Shown: in pieces, positions 50,589-59,964 of the stretch
Position numbering within the stretch: position 1 is the first letter of the stretch
How the letters are laid out: each line of letters begins with the position of its first letter
Assembly: GCA_001874265.1 (NCBI GenBank)
Contig: MPDD01000008.1
Span: 1 to 64,000 of the forward strand
From: Bacteroidetes bacterium MedPE-SWsnd-G1
GTDB taxonomy: Bacteria > Bacteroidota > Bacteroidia > Flavobacteriales > Flavobacteriaceae
Reading direction: 5' to 3'
DNA: 64,000 nt
Program-made: the position numbers and the translations under genes
The notes under the pieces: generated by a model
Told to the model about the DNA's origin: nothing
The model's database searches: none
Seen by the model: only the letters and a program-made list of their open reading frames with translations

Positions 50589-51620
50589 GTGCAGAATCGT
50601 TTTTTACAGCATAGCCATGTAGTAGAAGATGAGTATTTAAACTATGCGCATATAGAGGGCGAGTTAGCCGAAAGTAATAAAACACAATACATAGAAATAT
50701 TTCCCAAATCGATTCTGAATAAAGTAACGAGTACAGATATTGGTATGGCATACTCAATGAATCCATATCAGGGTTGTGAGCATGGATGTATTTATTGTTA
50801 TGCAAGGAATTCGCACGAATATTATGGATATGATGCGGGATTAGATTTTGAAAAGAAAATTTTATTCAAACAAAATTCCGCCGAATTACTAGAAAAGAAA
50901 ATTACAAGCAAAAATTGGAAAGCGGAAAACATTATGTTTTCGGGCAATACAGATTGCTACCAACCCATAGAACGGAAACTAGAAATTACACGGTCTATGT
51001 TGCAAGTATTGTTAAAGTACAGACATCCGGTAAGTATCATTACAAAAAATAGTTTGGTCTTGCGCGATTTGGATATTTTAAAAGAAATGGCCGCCTTAAA
51101 TTTGGTACACGTCGCCATTTCAATAACATCACTTTCTGAAGATACTAGACGGCTGTTAGAACCGAGAACATCGAGCATAAAACAACGATTAAAGACGGTG
51201 GAAGCGTTGTCTAAAAATGGCATTCCGGTTAATGTAATGATGGCACCAATAATTCCTGGTTTAAATAATCATGAAGTATTTAATATGGTTGAAATGGTGA
51301 GTAAATTTGGTGCAAAATCAGTGGCCTATACCATGGTACGATTAAATGGTACCATTGGCGAGGTGTTCACCGATTGGGCTAAAAAAACTTTACCGGATAG
51401 GGCTTCCAAAATTATCAATCAGATTAAAGAAGTGCATGGTGGATCTTTAAATGATTCTAGATTTGGAGTTAGAATGAAAGGGGAGGGTAAAATAGCAGAA
51501 CAGGTAGCCTTGCAATTTAGATTGGCCAAGAAAAAATATTTAGCGGAGGTGTGTATGCCTCCGCTAAATTATGATTTGTTCGATAAATCTTTGGGCGATG
51601 CCCAAATGAAGTTGTTTTAA
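50589..51620 (+). CDS. PA0069-family radical SAM protein
   Basis: This 343-residue radical SAM enzyme has its [4Fe-4S] motif in GCEHGCIYCYARN (Cys 63, 67 and 70, counted from the GTG at 50589). Further landmarks are NIMFSGNTDCYQPIE and the SAM-binding segments VSIITKNSLV and PVNVMMAPIIPGLN. Family members resemble spore photoproduct lyase and are of unknown substrate. The conserved N-terminal GRGAQ is encoded upstream (50562-50582) in the same frame but without a standard start codon. An ATG at 50540 would reach it only if one A of the A5 run at 50547-50551 were absent. Confidence 0.85.
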   Translation: MQNRFLQHSHVVEDEYLNYAHIEGELAESNKTQYIEIFPKSILNKVTSTDIGMAYSMNPYQGCEHGCIYCYARNSHEYYGYDAGLDFEKKILFKQNSAELLEKKITSKNWKAENIMFSGNTDCYQPIERKLEITRSMLQVLLKYRHPVSIITKNSLVLRDLDILKEMAALNLVHVAISITSLSEDTRRLLEPRTSSIKQRLKTVEALSKNGIPVNVMMAPIIPGLNNHEVFNMVEMVSKFGAKSVAYTMVRLNGTIGEVFTDWAKKTLPDRASKIINQIKEVHGGSLNDSRFGVRMKGEGKIAEQVALQFRLAKKKYLAEVCMPPLNYDLFDKSLGDAQMKLF

Positions 51621-51634
51621 GTGTAATATTTATA

Positions 51635-51700
51635 ACGTTGTCTGCAAGTGCGCTCAGTCCCTTACCTTACGACGAGAGATTCTTCTAGGGGCTCAGGATT
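51635..51700. repeat. Decayed extragenic repeat
   Basis: GTCTGCAAGTGCGCTCAGTC and GGGGCTCAGGATTACAA resemble the degraded arms of flavobacterial dispersed repeats carrying CTCAG and GGCTCAGGATGACAA. It lies between two convergent genes; the identification rests on resemblance only. Confidence 0.35.
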
Positions 51701-51705
51701 ACAAC

Positions 51706-52899
51706 CTAAATAACGCCTAATTCTTTACCCACTTTTGTAAAGGCTGCAATGGCTTTATCTAAATGTTCTTTTGTATGTGCAGCAGATAACTGAACACGAA
51801 TTCTCGCTTGTTCTCTTGGCACTACCGGAAAGAAAAATCCGATTACATAAATACCTTCATCTAACAATTTATTGGCCATCGTTTGCGATAACTTAGCATC
51901 ATACAACATTACCGGAACAATGGCAGCATCTGCACCAACTAAATCAAATCCTGCTGCTTCCATGTTACTTCTAAAGTAATTGGTGTTTGCTTCTAATTTG
52001 TCACGTAATGAAGTATCTCTTTCTAACATTTCAAAGACCTTTAAACTAGCACCAACAATTGCAGGCGCTAAAGAATTTGAAAATAAATAAGGTCTAGAAC
52101 GCTGGCGTAACATATCAATTATTTCTTTTTTACCAGTTGTAAATCCGCCCATGGCACCACCTAAAGCTTTTCCAAAAGTTCCGGTAATAATATCAATACG
52201 ACCTAGTACGTTTTTCAACTCAATGGTTCCTCTTCCGGTTTTACCAATAAACCCAGAAGCATGGCATTCATCAACCATTACTAAGGCATCATACTTATCG
52301 GCCAAGTCACAAATTTTATCTAACTGTGCAACAATACCATCCATCGAAAACACGCCATCGGTAACAATAATTTTAAATCGGTGATTTTGTTTATTGGCTT
52401 CGATTAATTGTGCTTCTAAGGCCTCCATATCATTATTTGCATAACGGTAGCGTGCCGCTTTGCACAAGCGAACACCGTCAATAATAGAAGCATGATTTAA
52501 AGAGTCTGAAATAATCGCATCTTCTTTGGTTAACAATGGCTCAAATACACCACCGTTGGCATCAAAAGCGGCCGCATAAAGAATCGTATCTTCACAATGG
52601 AAAAACTCAGCAACTTTTTCTTCTAATTGCTTATGGATGTCTTGTGTACCACAAATAAATCGAACAGAAGACATTCCGAACCCATGTGTGTCTAATGTAT
52701 CTTTAGCAGCTTGAATAACCTCTTTGTTATTAGATAGCCCTAAATAGTTGTTTGCGCAAAAGTTAATTACTTCTTCTCCTGTAGAAACTTTTATAACGGC
52801 ATCTTGTGATGTGGTTATAATACGCTCTTTTTTATATAAACCAGCATCTTCTATGCCTTGTAGTTCTGTTTGTAAATGTTCTTTTATAGCTCCGTACAT
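51706..52899 (-). CDS. kbl: Glycine C-acetyltransferase (2-amino-3-ketobutyrate CoA ligase)
   Basis: Kbl cleaves 2-amino-3-ketobutyrate with CoA to glycine and acetyl-CoA, the second step of threonine catabolism. The 397-residue PLP enzyme of the alpha-oxoamine synthase family has [16 protein letters not shown] (46-61), [15 protein letters not shown] and the PLP lysine in TFGKALGG (Lys 244). It follows the threonine dehydrogenase gene after 12 bases on the same strand, forming a two-gene operon. Confidence 0.96.
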   Translation of the reverse strand: MYGAIKEHLQTELQGIEDAGLYKKERIITTSQDAVIKVSTGEEVINFCANNYLGLSNNKEVIQAAKDTLDTHGFGMSSVRFICGTQDIHKQLEEKVAEFFHCEDTILYAAAFDANGGVFEPLLTKEDAIISDSLNHASIIDGVRLCKAARYRYANNDMEALEAQLIEANKQNHRFKIIVTDGVFSMDGIVAQLDKICDLADKYDALVMVDECHASGFIGKTGRGTIELKNVLGRIDIITGTFGKALGGAMGGFTTGKKEIIDMLRQRSRPYLFSNSLAPAIVGASLKVFEMLERDTSLRDKLEANTNYFRSNMEAAGFDLVGADAAIVPVMLYDAKLSQTMANKLLDEGIYVIGFFFPVVPREQARIRVQLSAAHTKEHLDKAIAAFTKVGKELGVI

Positions 52900-52911
52900 G
52901 TTAATGTATTT

Positions 52912-53868
52912 TTAGTAATTTAATGTTGAATATTGTTCTTTAAGTTTTTCTAGCATCACTTTTGTCATACCATCTAAGTCGTATTGTGGTTTCCAACCCC
53001 AATCTATTCTTGCATCAGAATCATCAATGCTTCTTGGCCAATTAGCCGCAATTTCTTGTCGAAAATCTGGCGCATATGAAATCTTAAAGTTAGGAAGTAT
53101 TTTTTGAATTGCTTGCGCAATTTCTTCGGGTGCAAAACTCATTCCGGCTAAGTTATAGGATGATCTTGTTTTTATACTTTCTTTTGGAGCATCCATTAAT
53201 TCTATAGTGGCTCTTATGGCATCATCCATAAAAATCATAGGCAACATAGAATCTTTATTTAAGAAGCATGAAAAATCTTCTTCATTTACCGCTTTATGAT
53301 AAATATCTACAGCGTAATCCGTTGTTCCTCCACCAGGTAATGATTGATAGCCAATAATTCCAGGATAACGAATTGAGCGAATGTCCAACCCATAACGATT
53401 GAAATAATACTCTGACCAATTCTCTCCGGCCGATTTGCTAATTCCGTAAACGGTTGATGGATTTAAATAGGTTGATTGCGGCGTAGCATCTGCTGGTGCA
53501 GCATCACCAAATACAGCAATAGAACTTGGATAAAACACTTTTTGAACACCGTTTTTTCTCGCAACCTCAAAAACGTTAAACATCGTTTTCATGTTTATTT
53601 CCCAGGTAAGCAGTGGATTTTCTTCTCCTTTTGCTGATAATATGGCAGCCAAATGATAAATTTGAGTAATTCCATATTGTTTAACAACGGCTTCAATTCT
53701 GTCGTAATTTGTGGCATCAATGACTTCAAAATGACCGATGAATTCTGTGTCTTCTCTTAAGTCAGAAGCGACGACATTTTCTATTCCAAATTTAAGTTGT
53801 AATTCCTTTGTGAGCACAGAGCCAATTTGTCCTTTTGCTCCAATTATTAAGACGGTTTCAGACGACAT
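52912..53868 (-). CDS. L-threonine 3-dehydrogenase (short-chain epimerase type)
   Basis: This 318-residue NAD-dependent enzyme of the UDP-glucose epimerase-like branch has GAKGQIG at 10-16, YHLAAILSAKGE near 71-82 and the catalytic pair Y141xxxK145 (VYGISKSAGENW). Together with Kbl it converts threonine through 2-amino-3-ketobutyrate to glycine and acetyl-CoA. The operon diverges from an Lrp/AsnC regulator gene, the usual controller of such pathways. Confidence 0.92.
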   Translation of the reverse strand: MSSETVLIIGAKGQIGSVLTKELQLKFGIENVVASDLREDTEFIGHFEVIDATNYDRIEAVVKQYGITQIYHLAAILSAKGEENPLLTWEINMKTMFNVFEVARKNGVQKVFYPSSIAVFGDAAPADATPQSTYLNPSTVYGISKSAGENWSEYYFNRYGLDIRSIRYPGIIGYQSLPGGGTTDYAVDIYHKAVNEEDFSCFLNKDSMLPMIFMDDAIRATIELMDAPKESIKTRSSYNLAGMSFAPEEIAQAIQKILPNFKISYAPDFRQEIAANWPRSIDDSDARIDWGWKPQYDLDGMTKVMLEKLKEQYSTLNY

Positions 53869-53937
53869 AGTAATAGATAATTTGAAAGTATAAATTTACG
53901 ACTCATTGAATTAATTCGACTATTTAAACTGTTAAAT

Positions 53938-54000
53938 AGGGTAAATAAAGTATTTTATCCTTTTAAAATATTAATTTAAAGTTTTAACTACTTTTACCCT
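53938..54000. promoter_or_regulatory. Repeated AGGGTAAAA-type boxes in the tdh/lrp intergenic region
   Basis: AGGGTAAAT (53938-53946, plus), GGATAAAA (53953-53960, minus) and AGGGTAAAA (53992-54000, minus) are near-identical boxes between divergent genes. They are candidate operators for the adjacent Lrp/AsnC protein. Confidence 0.45.
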
Positions 54001-54038
54001 TTGAAAATATTTCATTTTAAAGAAATTTTAACTGCCTT

Positions 54039-54500
54039 ATGGAAGTATTAGATGACATTGATTTAAAAATTTTGAGGATTTTACAGAACGACTCGAAAAA
54101 AACAACCAAAGAAATAGCCGATTTGATAAGCCTCTCCGCATCTCCTGTGCACGAGCGCATAAAAAAATTAGAGAAGAAGGGATATATTAAAAAGTACGTT
54201 GCGCTGTTAGACAAAAAGAAAATAAACAAGCCTATTACTGCTATATGTATGGTTACATTGCGTTACCATAACGAAGGGTTTATTGATAAATTCGAAAGAC
54301 AAATAAAGGCCCTTGGCGAAGTGCAGGAGTGTTATCATATGGCAGGTAAAGTAGATTTTTTCTTAAAGATAAATTTAGAAGGATTGGAATTGTATCACGA
54401 TTTTGTTCGTTCTAAATTGTCAAAAATTGAGAATATTGGAATACTTGAAAGTTATTTCGTGTTAAAAGAAATTCACCATACAACAGGTTATTATATTTAG
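54039..54500 (+). CDS. Lrp/AsnC family transcriptional regulator
   Basis: This 153-residue regulator has a winged-helix domain (about 5-60: DIDLKILRILQNDSKKT, LSASPVHERIKKLEKKGYIKKY) and an RAM ligand-sensing domain (about 65-150: AICMVTLRYHNEG, VQECYHMAGKVDFFLKI). It is divergent from the threonine dehydrogenase operon, whose substrate or product is a plausible effector. The repeated AGGGTAAAA boxes in the shared promoter region are candidate binding sites. Confidence 0.94.
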   Translation: MEVLDDIDLKILRILQNDSKKTTKEIADLISLSASPVHERIKKLEKKGYIKKYVALLDKKKINKPITAICMVTLRYHNEGFIDKFERQIKALGEVQECYHMAGKVDFFLKINLEGLELYHDFVRSKLSKIENIGILESYFVLKEIHHTTGYYI

Positions 54501-54522
54501 TACTTTTAAAAACAAAAAGTAG

Positions 54523-55437
54523 ATGGATTCACCCCATTTTCCAAACATCATATTATATGCCATTCCATTCTTTGCACTAACGGTTATCATTGAAGGATTG
54601 ATCATTGCTAAACATCGGCCTAAAAAATACAAAGTAAAGGACGCCTTTACTTCTATTGCTATGGGGCTTGGTAATGTTGCTATTGGTTTTATAAGTAAAC
54701 TGGTAGTGCTTTTTGCGTTAATGTATGTGTATGAAAATTTCAGAGTATTTACAATTCCGGTTACTTGGTGGTCTTTTTTGTTGATTCTTTTTGCAGATGA
54801 TTTTTCTTATTATTGGTCACATAGGATGGGGCATAGGAGTCGTTTCTTTTGGGCATCGCATGTAGTGCATCATTCTTCACAAGAATATAATTTAAGTACC
54901 GCTTTAAGGCAAACTTGGACCGGAGGGTTTTTCACTTTTGTTTTCTTTTTATGGATGGCCTTTATTGGATTTCATCCTGCAATGATTTTATTCCAAATGG
55001 GAATTAGTTTATTGTATCAATATTGGATTCATACGGAGTTGATTGATAAAATGCCACGTTGGTTTGAAGGTATATTTAACACACCTTCACACCATAGAGT
55101 ACATCATGGAAGTAATCCTTTGTATTTAGATAAAAACCATGCTGGTATATTTATTATTTGGGATAAAATGTTTGGTACTTTTCAGCCTGAATTAAAAGAA
55201 GAAAAAGTAATTTATGGCTTAACGACAAACATAAATACATACAATCCAATTTTAATTGCATTTAAAGAATGGGGTGCCTTATTAAAAGATGCCATTGCTT
55301 CAAAAACAACTCTTTTAAATCGATTTAAATATTTAAGCAAACCACCAGGGTGGAAACACGACGGAACAGGTATTTTATCGGAAGATTTATTAAAAGAATG
55401 GAAATCAAACCAAGCCCAAAATCATAAAAATGAATAA
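54523..55437 (+). CDS. Fatty acid hydroxylase/sterol desaturase family membrane enzyme
   Basis: This 304-residue inner-membrane protein has at least four hydrophobic spans and the histidine clusters of the di-iron FA_hydroxylase superfamily: YYWSHRMGHRSRFFWASHVVHHSSQEYN (about 92-119) and SHHRVHHGSNP near 189. It probably oxidises a lipid or carotenoid-like hydrocarbon; the substrate is unknown. Its stop overlaps the cyclophilin gene by eight bases. Confidence 0.92.
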   Translation: MDSPHFPNIILYAIPFFALTVIIEGLIIAKHRPKKYKVKDAFTSIAMGLGNVAIGFISKLVVLFALMYVYENFRVFTIPVTWWSFLLILFADDFSYYWSHRMGHRSRFFWASHVVHHSSQEYNLSTALRQTWTGGFFTFVFFLWMAFIGFHPAMILFQMGISLLYQYWIHTELIDKMPRWFEGIFNTPSHHRVHHGSNPLYLDKNHAGIFIIWDKMFGTFQPELKEEKVIYGLTTNINTYNPILIAFKEWGALLKDAIASKTTLLNRFKYLSKPPGWKHDGTGILSEDLLKEWKSNQAQNHKNE

Positions 55438-56065
55438 AAGAATTTTAGCAGTAACGCTTTTAATAGGAGTAGTGTTAGCCTCATGTAGTGCTTATCAATT
55501 TAGAGAACGATGGACTAAAGAACAAGCCCCAGAAACTTTTAAAGCACGTTTTGAAACAACCCAAGGTAATTTTGATATCGAAGCCACAAGATCTTTATCG
55601 CCAAAGGCCGTAGATCGATTGTATCAATTAATAAGAAGAGATTATTATAAGAACGTTGCTATATATAGAGTTGTGCCAAATTTTGTTGCGCAATTTGGTA
55701 TTTATAACGATTCGCTTTACAATGAAATGTGGGCTGAATATAAAATTCCGGATGAACCGGTGAAGCAGTCAAATGAATCCATGACCATAGCCTTTGCCAG
55801 AGGAGGAGTGGATACAAGAAGTACACAATTATATATAAATTTAAAAGATAATAAGCGACTAGATACCTTGCAATGGTCCGGAGTTACAGGTTTCCCTGTG
55901 ATTGCAAAAGTTGTAGAAGGAGAAGAGGTTGTTCGTAAATTTTATTCGGGATATGGTGAAGCGCCTGGTAAAGAACAAGGAGTAATACAATCAAAAGGAA
56001 ATGCATTTTTAAAAGAGAAATACCCGAAGTTAGATTATATAGAACAAGCGTATATTCTTAATTAA
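55430..56065 (+). CDS. Cyclophilin-type peptidyl-prolyl isomerase (lipoprotein)
   Basis: This 211-residue envelope protein has a lipobox (VLASC, Cys 19) and a cyclophilin-like domain (about 40-200): FETTQGNFDIEATR, APKAVDRLYQLIRRDYYKNVAIYRVVPNFVAQFG-type segments, AFARGGVDTRSTQLYINL and GFPVIAKVVEGEEVV. It assists folding of exported proteins. It is translationally coupled to the sterol-desaturase-like gene upstream. Confidence 0.9.
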   Translation: MNKRILAVTLLIGVVLASCSAYQFRERWTKEQAPETFKARFETTQGNFDIEATRSLSPKAVDRLYQLIRRDYYKNVAIYRVVPNFVAQFGIYNDSLYNEMWAEYKIPDEPVKQSNESMTIAFARGGVDTRSTQLYINLKDNKRLDTLQWSGVTGFPVIAKVVEGEEVVRKFYSGYGEAPGKEQGVIQSKGNAFLKEKYPKLDYIEQAYILN

Positions 56066-56094
56066 ATGAAATAAACCTGCTCAAATTTTAAGTG

Positions 56095-56125
56095 TTGATT
56101 TTTTAAATTTGATTTAGTATCTTTC
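56095..56125 (+). promoter_or_regulatory. Promoter of the VOC-family gene
   Basis: TTG (56095-56097), a 20-base spacer and TATCTTTC (56118-56125, seven of eight consensus positions) precede the gene by 24 bases. TAAATTTG at 56104-56111 is an alternative box. Confidence 0.45.
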
Positions 56126-56149
56126 AGTAAACTAAAAAAAATAATTGCT

Positions 56150-56659
56150 ATGTCTACAAATTCTTATCCAAGAAGATTTTCTCATATTGGTATTACAGTA
56201 CCTAACATTACAAAAGCGGTTCAATTTTATGAAGAGGTAATGGGGTGGTATGTAATTATGCCCCCATCTAAAGTTCAAAAAGAAAGTGATACTGCTATAG
56301 GTGTAATGTGTATAGATGTTTTTGGAGAGGATTGGGAAACTTTTGAAATTGCTCATATGTCTACATCAGATGGTATTGGTATAGAGTTATTTTCGTTTCC
56401 ACAATCATTAAACACGAAACCTGAATTTAATCCGTTTAACTCAGGTCTTTTTCATTTTTGCGTCCAAGACCCAGACATTGAAGGTTTAACAGAGAAAATT
56501 GTGGCGTATGGCGGTAAACAGCGAATGCCAATTAGAGAATATTATCCAGGTGAAAAACCTTACAAAATGGTGTACGTAGAAGATCCATTTGGAGTTGTTT
56601 TTGAGATATATTCACACAGTTATGAATTGACATACTCTTCAGGAGCATATCAAGAATAA
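56150..56659 (+). CDS. VOC family protein (glyoxalase/dioxygenase fold)
   Basis: This 169-residue cytoplasmic protein has a vicinal-oxygen-chelate fold: FSHIGITVPNITKAVQFYEEVMGW (about 8-31, metal His in SHIG), a central FHFCVQDPDIEGL (second His), and YVEDPFGVVFEIYSHSYE near 140 (Glu ligand). The fold covers glyoxalase I, dioxygenases and resistance proteins; the substrate is unknown. It is a single-gene unit. Confidence 0.87.
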   Translation: MSTNSYPRRFSHIGITVPNITKAVQFYEEVMGWYVIMPPSKVQKESDTAIGVMCIDVFGEDWETFEIAHMSTSDGIGIELFSFPQSLNTKPEFNPFNSGLFHFCVQDPDIEGLTEKIVAYGGKQRMPIREYYPGEKPYKMVYVEDPFGVVFEIYSHSYELTYSSGAYQE

Positions 56660-56672
56660 TTACGCTTTTTAT

Positions 56673-57386
56673 CTATTTTGTTCGAGTACTCCAAACTTCG
56701 TAAAGTGGTGCTCCTTTACTAGAAAATCCAGAATGGTGCCAAGCACCGTCCTTTAACTCATAGTTGAACTCTAGGCTTGCACCTACACGACTGTCATCTC
56801 TTGAGAAGAACTCAATATTTTCAGTGTATTTTCCGTCAACGGTGGTGTATTTTCCACCACCTGTTCCCATAAATTGCTTGGTTTCTGTATTATATGCAAT
56901 CCACTGAAATTGTGTGCCAGAAAGAATTTTCATGGTTTTACGTGGTCTATCTGTATTTCTAGATTGCATTTGCCCATCACGTTTTCTTCCAGACATAAGC
57001 CAAGCCCCTTGCAACGCTCCCGGTTTTCCATTATCTAGGCGTTTTAGAATATTGTCTGTTCCCGTTATCTGCAATGATTTTTTGGTTAATTCAATCTCAA
57101 ACGAAACTTCATTACCTACATTTTCAGCGTCATTAGAATCAAATTCAACCTTCTCTGTCATGGTCTTTCCGTCTAAATTCCATGTACCTCCGTTGGTCAT
57201 TACGAAAGCACCGGTTTTTGCATCATACCAAGTAGCAACTTGATATTTGTCAGTAAAAATAACAGTCATACGTAATTCTTTTCCTTTATCATCAGTATAG
57301 GTTCTCTCCCAAGCACCAACCGGACTTTGAGCATTCATAAAAAGGGTTGTAATTAAAAAAATAAATACTAAAACGAATTTTTTCAT
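56673..57386 (-). CDS. Exported protein with duplicated lipocalin-like domain
   Basis: This 237-residue protein has a signal peptide (1-20, ending MNAQSP) and two similar beta-rich halves. VGAWERTYTDDKGKELRM, NGGTWNLDG and TEKVEF in the first half correspond to QGAWLMSGRKRDGQ, GGGKYTTVDGK and TENIEF in the second. The pattern suggests a lipocalin-like fold duplicated within one chain. The function is unknown. It lies next to the sulfatase operon on the same strand but is not closely coupled to it. The ATG at 57386 gives the signal peptide. Confidence 0.78.
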   Translation of the reverse strand: MKKFVLVFIFLITTLFMNAQSPVGAWERTYTDDKGKELRMTVIFTDKYQVATWYDAKTGAFVMTNGGTWNLDGKTMTEKVEFDSNDAENVGNEVSFEIELTKKSLQITGTDNILKRLDNGKPGALQGAWLMSGRKRDGQMQSRNTDRPRKTMKILSGTQFQWIAYNTETKQFMGTGGGKYTTVDGKYTENIEFFSRDDSRVGASLEFNYELKDGAWHHSGFSSKGAPLYEVWSTRTK

Positions 57387-57570
57387 GATTAAATATTTTA
57401 AGTTGCTTGCACTAAAATACAAAATTCAATATTAATTTTCTATAATAATTCTTTGGTCAATTTACTGGATTCAATTTTGTATTGTTCCCAATTGAATTGA
57501 GCATCTGCATCAATTCAGCAAAATCAATTGTTAAGATTTTAGAAGGATAAATTTTTTTATTAAATCAAGG

Positions 57571-58428
57571 TTATAAAAACGACGCCAACCATTCTTCAAC
57601 CAATAACGGCCATTTTTCAGCAGCAACGTTTCCATTTCTTAATCCATAGCCATGTCCGCCATCAGGATATAAATGTAATTCAACCGGTGTTTTATTATTT
57701 CTTAGTGAACTTGCCATTACAAGAGCACTATTTGCAAATGGGTCGTCTGAAGTTGCGAAAATAAACATTGGAGGTGTTTCTTTATCGAGTTTTAATTCGG
57801 TTGTTAAACTATCATTCGGACCTTCATCTAAAAATGCTGGGTATATTAAAACGGCAAATGCGGGCTTTGCTGAAAGTGAATCTATTTCGTCAATTTTCGG
57901 ATACAATGAATTATTATAGTTCGTGCTTAACCGAGCAGAAAGACTAGCGCCAGCAGAAAAACCGAGAACTCCAATTTTTGAACTATCTAATTGCCACTTT
58001 TCAGCATTGGATTTTACAATTCTAAGGGCACGTTGTAAATCCATTAAGGCACCATCATAATTTTGAGGAACCCTATACTCAAGAACAATGGCAGTATATC
58101 CCTTTTTCGCTAACCATTTGGCAATTTCAAACCCCTCTAAATCTATGGCAAGGATGTGATATCCACCTCCCGGAGAAATGATTATGCTTGCTCCGTTTTT
58201 CTTTGATTTTTCAGGCTTAAATATTGTGATTCTTGGATTTGTTACGACCGAAATTCGTTTCACATTGTTAGTAGTATCTTTAGAAAAAAGAGGGTCTTGT
58301 TTTTTTTCAGTAGCACCTGGAACCTTATAAGGCCAGAGGTCAATAACATTAGAGTCTAAAGTAGTATTTTGGGCTGCTATAAAATTTGTTAAAAACAACA
58401 AAGCAAGAATGGAGATACAGTTTTTCAT
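57571..58428 (-). CDS. Exported alpha/beta hydrolase (esterase), last gene of the sulfatase operon
   Basis: This 285-residue serine hydrolase has a signal peptide (1-19, ending IAAQN). The oxyanion-hole motif is SPGGGY (85-90), the nucleophile elbow is GFSAGAS with Ser 158, and the acid and His residues lie in FATSDDPFAN and GGHGYGLR near the C-terminus. This type often removes acetyl or other ester groups from polysaccharides, which fits its place 14 bases behind three sulfatases. The substrate is not known. Confidence 0.88.
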   Translation of the reverse strand: MKNCISILALLFLTNFIAAQNTTLDSNVIDLWPYKVPGATEKKQDPLFSKDTTNNVKRISVVTNPRITIFKPEKSKKNGASIIISPGGGYHILAIDLEGFEIAKWLAKKGYTAIVLEYRVPQNYDGALMDLQRALRIVKSNAEKWQLDSSKIGVLGFSAGASLSARLSTNYNNSLYPKIDEIDSLSAKPAFAVLIYPAFLDEGPNDSLTTELKLDKETPPMFIFATSDDPFANSALVMASSLRNNKTPVELHLYPDGGHGYGLRNGNVAAEKWPLLVEEWLASFL

Positions 58429-58442
58429 TTTAGTGATATTGC

Positions 58443-59957
58443 TTATTTGTTTTTTATAGATTCGATTTCAGCAAGCATTGTTTCAACCATTTCTGGGTTG
58501 TCTTTAGCAATATTGTTCTGTTGGATACGATCTGTTTTTAAATTGTACAATTGCATAGTTTGATTTCGCCCCGTTTCAATGTTTACCCATTTATTAGTCA
58601 TTTTTCCGCCTTTGTGCGGTGGAATTAAAACGTAATCGCCTTTTCTGTAAGAAGTGATATTGCTTTGCCCTAACAATAAATTGTTTCGGCCAATATCTGA
58701 TTTACCTAAAAGTGCGTCTAGAACATTTTCACTATCTGGAGTAGTGTTTTTTTGACCTGTTAATGCAGCGAACGATGCCGTGAAATCCACTTGACAAACC
58801 AAGGCATCAGATACTCCAGGTTTAATTGTTCCAGGCCAACTTACCATAAAAGGAACGTGTGTTCCAGCATCAAATAGACTATATTTTCCACCTCTTAATC
58901 CACCTTTAGGAGTGTGTTTGCCATTTTTAGTTACCGCTTCATCTTGATATCCATCGTCTAATACAGGTCCATTATCACTTGAGAAAATAACTATGGTGTT
59001 TTCTGTTAATCCCAACCTGTCTAATTCATCTAAGAATTCTCCTACTGCCCAGTCAGCTTCCAAGATAACATCACCACGTGGGCCTAAACCAGATTTCCCT
59101 ACGAATCTCGGATGTGGAATTCTAGGAACATGCGGTTGGTGTAAGCTATAAAATAAAAAGAAGGGCTCATCTTTATGGTCGTTGATGTATTTTTTTGATT
59201 CTCTTAAAAAGTCATCGTTCATGTCCTCATCAATAAACAAGGCATCTTTACCACCACGCATAAAACCAATCCTCGAAATACCATTGTGAATACTCATATC
59301 GTGTCCATGACTTGGGTGGACTTTTAGTAATTCTGGATTTTCTTTTCCTGTCGGCTCACCTTCAAAATTTTGCTTATAACTTACTTCAATTGGGTCATTT
59401 GGAGCTAAACCAACAATGTTGTGATTTTCTACATAAACAGAAGGTACTCGGTCATTTGTAGAGGCCATGATATAAGAATAATCGAATCCAATTTCTAAAG
59501 GTCCTGGCTTTATTTCTTGATTCCAATCTAAGTTTTCTCCTCCTAAACCTAAATGCCACTTACCAACTACACCTGCGTAGTATCCAGCCTCTCCAAGCAT
59601 TGATGGTAAAGTTTGATGTCCTAATTCGAATAACAGCGGCGCGTTTCCAGGCAACACTCTGGCTTTATTACTTCTAAACGGGTATTTTCCAGAAAGCAAT
59701 GCAAATCTACTTGGTGTACAAGTAGGAGAGGAGGCATATCCGTTTGTAAAACGAATTCCATTATTTGCAATACGATCAAAATTTGGAGTAATTAATTCAG
59801 TAGAACCATAACTACTAACATCTCCATATCCCAAATCATCAGCATAGATTACAACAATATTTGGTGTTTTATTTGAAGTTACTTTTGGGGTTTTAGTTTC
59901 ACAACTTACAAGAATAATAGTAAGGCTAGCGATGAAGAATGGTTTTAAAATTTTCAT
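58443..59957 (-). CDS. Sulfatase (S1 family), lipoprotein
   Basis: This 504-residue sulfatase has a lipobox (ILVSC, Cys 19). The metal-binding block is VVIYADDLGYGDVSSYG, and the formylglycine motif CTPSR has its Cys at residue 80. It also has GKWHLG and a C-terminal FSSDNGPVLDDG block. It removes sulfate esters from a polysaccharide at the cell surface or in the periplasm. The ATG at 59957 lies seven bases after the upstream sulfatase stop; an in-frame ATG further upstream (60002) overlaps that gene. Confidence 0.94.
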   Translation of the reverse strand: MKILKPFFIASLTIILVSCETKTPKVTSNKTPNIVVIYADDLGYGDVSSYGSTELITPNFDRIANNGIRFTNGYASSPTCTPSRFALLSGKYPFRSNKARVLPGNAPLLFELGHQTLPSMLGEAGYYAGVVGKWHLGLGGENLDWNQEIKPGPLEIGFDYSYIMASTNDRVPSVYVENHNIVGLAPNDPIEVSYKQNFEGEPTGKENPELLKVHPSHGHDMSIHNGISRIGFMRGGKDALFIDEDMNDDFLRESKKYINDHKDEPFFLFYSLHQPHVPRIPHPRFVGKSGLGPRGDVILEADWAVGEFLDELDRLGLTENTIVIFSSDNGPVLDDGYQDEAVTKNGKHTPKGGLRGGKYSLFDAGTHVPFMVSWPGTIKPGVSDALVCQVDFTASFAALTGQKNTTPDSENVLDALLGKSDIGRNNLLLGQSNITSYRKGDYVLIPPHKGGKMTNKWVNIETGRNQTMQLYNLKTDRIQQNNIAKDNPEMVETMLAEIESIKNK

Positions 59958-59964
59958 GGTATAG

